DNA of 16,793 nucleotides from an uncultured Devosia sp. (GTDB lineage Bacteria > Pseudomonadota > Alphaproteobacteria > Rhizobiales > Devosiaceae). Location: positions 1 to 16,793 of the forward strand of contig CAMLKN010000022.1 in NCBI GenBank assembly GCA_946480655.1, in the 5' to 3' direction. Of the stretch, positions 16,272-16,793 are shown piece after piece (positions within the stretch are counted from its first letter, which is position 1; the number at the start of each line of letters is the position of its first letter). The position numbers and the translations under genes were made by a program. Below the pieces are notes generated by a model. It searched no databases. It was not told where the DNA came from and saw only the letters and a list, made by a program, of their open reading frames with translations.

Positions 16272-16304
16272 CCCCTCAAGGGGGCGGTGTCCGTCCGGTG
16301 GACG
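16271..16304 (-). repeat. Two small hairpins, one with the CC-ACC-GG core on the minus strand
   Basis: GCCCC-TCAAG-GGGGC (16271-16285) directly follows repeat copy 2. CGTCC-GGT-GGACG (16292-16304) reads CGTCC-ACC-GGACG on the minus strand, the same CC-ACC-GG loop as the main stem of the repeat. It could be the remnant of an inverted partner element. Confidence 0.4.
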
Positions 16305-16330
16305 TTGAAATTTCGAGGCATTGCCGGCCC

Positions 16331-16793
16331 ATGACAACCAACACTACTCTTCGCAATTTCCGTATCGTGCTGTGGGTGCTGGTGGCCGTGGCGGCTATCG
16401 GGGCGACGGCGCTCTACATGTTCCGGCCGCCGCAGCGGCCGCTCGGGGTGACGGGGCAGGAGTTCGCGCTGGCCTCCACGCAGGGCGGGACGTTCACGCA
16501 GGCCGATCTCGTCGGCAAGCCGAGCCTTGTGTTCTTTGGCTATACGTTCTGCCCCGATGTCTGCCCGACGACGCTGGCCGAAACCACGGCATGGCGCGCG
16601 CAGCTGGGACTGAGTGCGGATGACCTCCGGATCATCTTCGTCACGGTCGACCCGGAGCGCGACACGGCAGACATGGTGAAGGACTATGTCGAGGCCTTCG
16701 ATCCGAGCGTGATTGGTCTGGTGGGTGATATCGAGCAGACCGAAAAGGCCAAGGCTGCCTTTGGCGTCTACTCGGAGAAGTCGGGTGACATCG
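16331..16793 (+). CDS. SCO1/SenC family copper chaperone (C-terminus cut by window edge)
   Basis: Membrane-anchored thioredoxin-fold protein that helps assemble the copper A centre of cytochrome c oxidase. The 154 visible residues start MTTNTTLRNFRIVLW, with one membrane segment (about 11-30) and a periplasmic domain. The copper-binding and redox Cys pair is in FCPDVCPTT at residues 74 and 78, and VTVDPERDT is also typical. The copper-ligand His expected further on lies beyond the window. Start ATG 16331 fits the membrane anchor; GAGG at 16315-16318 is a rather distant ribosome binding site. No oxidase subunit gene is visible nearby. Confidence 0.93.
   Translation, partial: MTTNTTLRNFRIVLWVLVAVAAIGATALYMFRPPQRPLGVTGQEFALASTQGGTFTQADLVGKPSLVFFGYTFCPDVCPTTLAETTAWRAQLGLSADDLRIIFVTVDPERDTADMVKDYVEAFDPSVIGLVGDIEQTEKAKAAFGVYSEKSGDI

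Overview
The window looks like the chromosome of an alphaproteobacterium of the Hyphomicrobiales (Rhizobiales), most likely close to Devosia. This is an inference from the high GC content, the protein sequences and the gene repertoire, not from a marker gene. Genes are dense. No stretch without a gene exceeds about 215 bases, there are no rRNA or tRNA genes, and I see no transposase, phage gene or CRISPR array.

Region 1 (1-3027) is a divergent pair. An aldehyde dehydrogenase (minus strand, cut by the window edge) faces an AcoR-type sigma-54-dependent activator (plus strand). The space between them holds a full-consensus -24/-12 promoter reading into the dehydrogenase, and further upstream a GCAACA/TGTTGC site that could bind the activator. 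The two genes form a self-contained aldehyde-responsive switch.

Region 2 (3183-6513) is a three-gene cluster: a circularly permuted ATP-grasp protein, an alpha-E (DUF403) protein and a transglutaminase-like protein. This is the conserved but poorly understood predicted peptide-ligation cassette, often found with the proteasome-like protein Anbu, which is not next to it here. The transglutaminase-like protein lacks the catalytic cysteine. A hairpin repeat sits between the first two genes and provides the ribosome binding site of the second.

Region 3 (6519-11026) holds an AEC-family transporter (minus strand), then glpD and glpK for glycerol catabolism behind three AAACGAA direct repeats 21-22 bases apart (a likely GlpR/DeoR-type operator), then a small PhnA-domain protein without its zinc ribbon.

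Region 4 (11033-16793) is mostly housekeeping: a DUF1499 membrane protein, pdxH (PLP synthesis), a class B J-domain co-chaperone, a Sua5-type threonylcarbamoyl-AMP synthase, a histone-deacetylase-family hydrolase, xseB, and the start of a SCO1/SenC copper chaperone.

The intergenic DNA is rich in palindromic repeats. Two 73-base copies of one element (in the 4.7 kb and 16.2 kb gaps) differ at 16 positions, and 10 of these form five compensatory base-pair changes. Both copies also keep an aligned open reading frame with a shared PPERF core. A separate two-hairpin element, built from inverted copies of one palindrome, lies between the convergent dnaJ-like and Sua5 genes. The best leads are these repeats and the cysteine-less transglutaminase in the ATP-grasp/alpha-E cluster.
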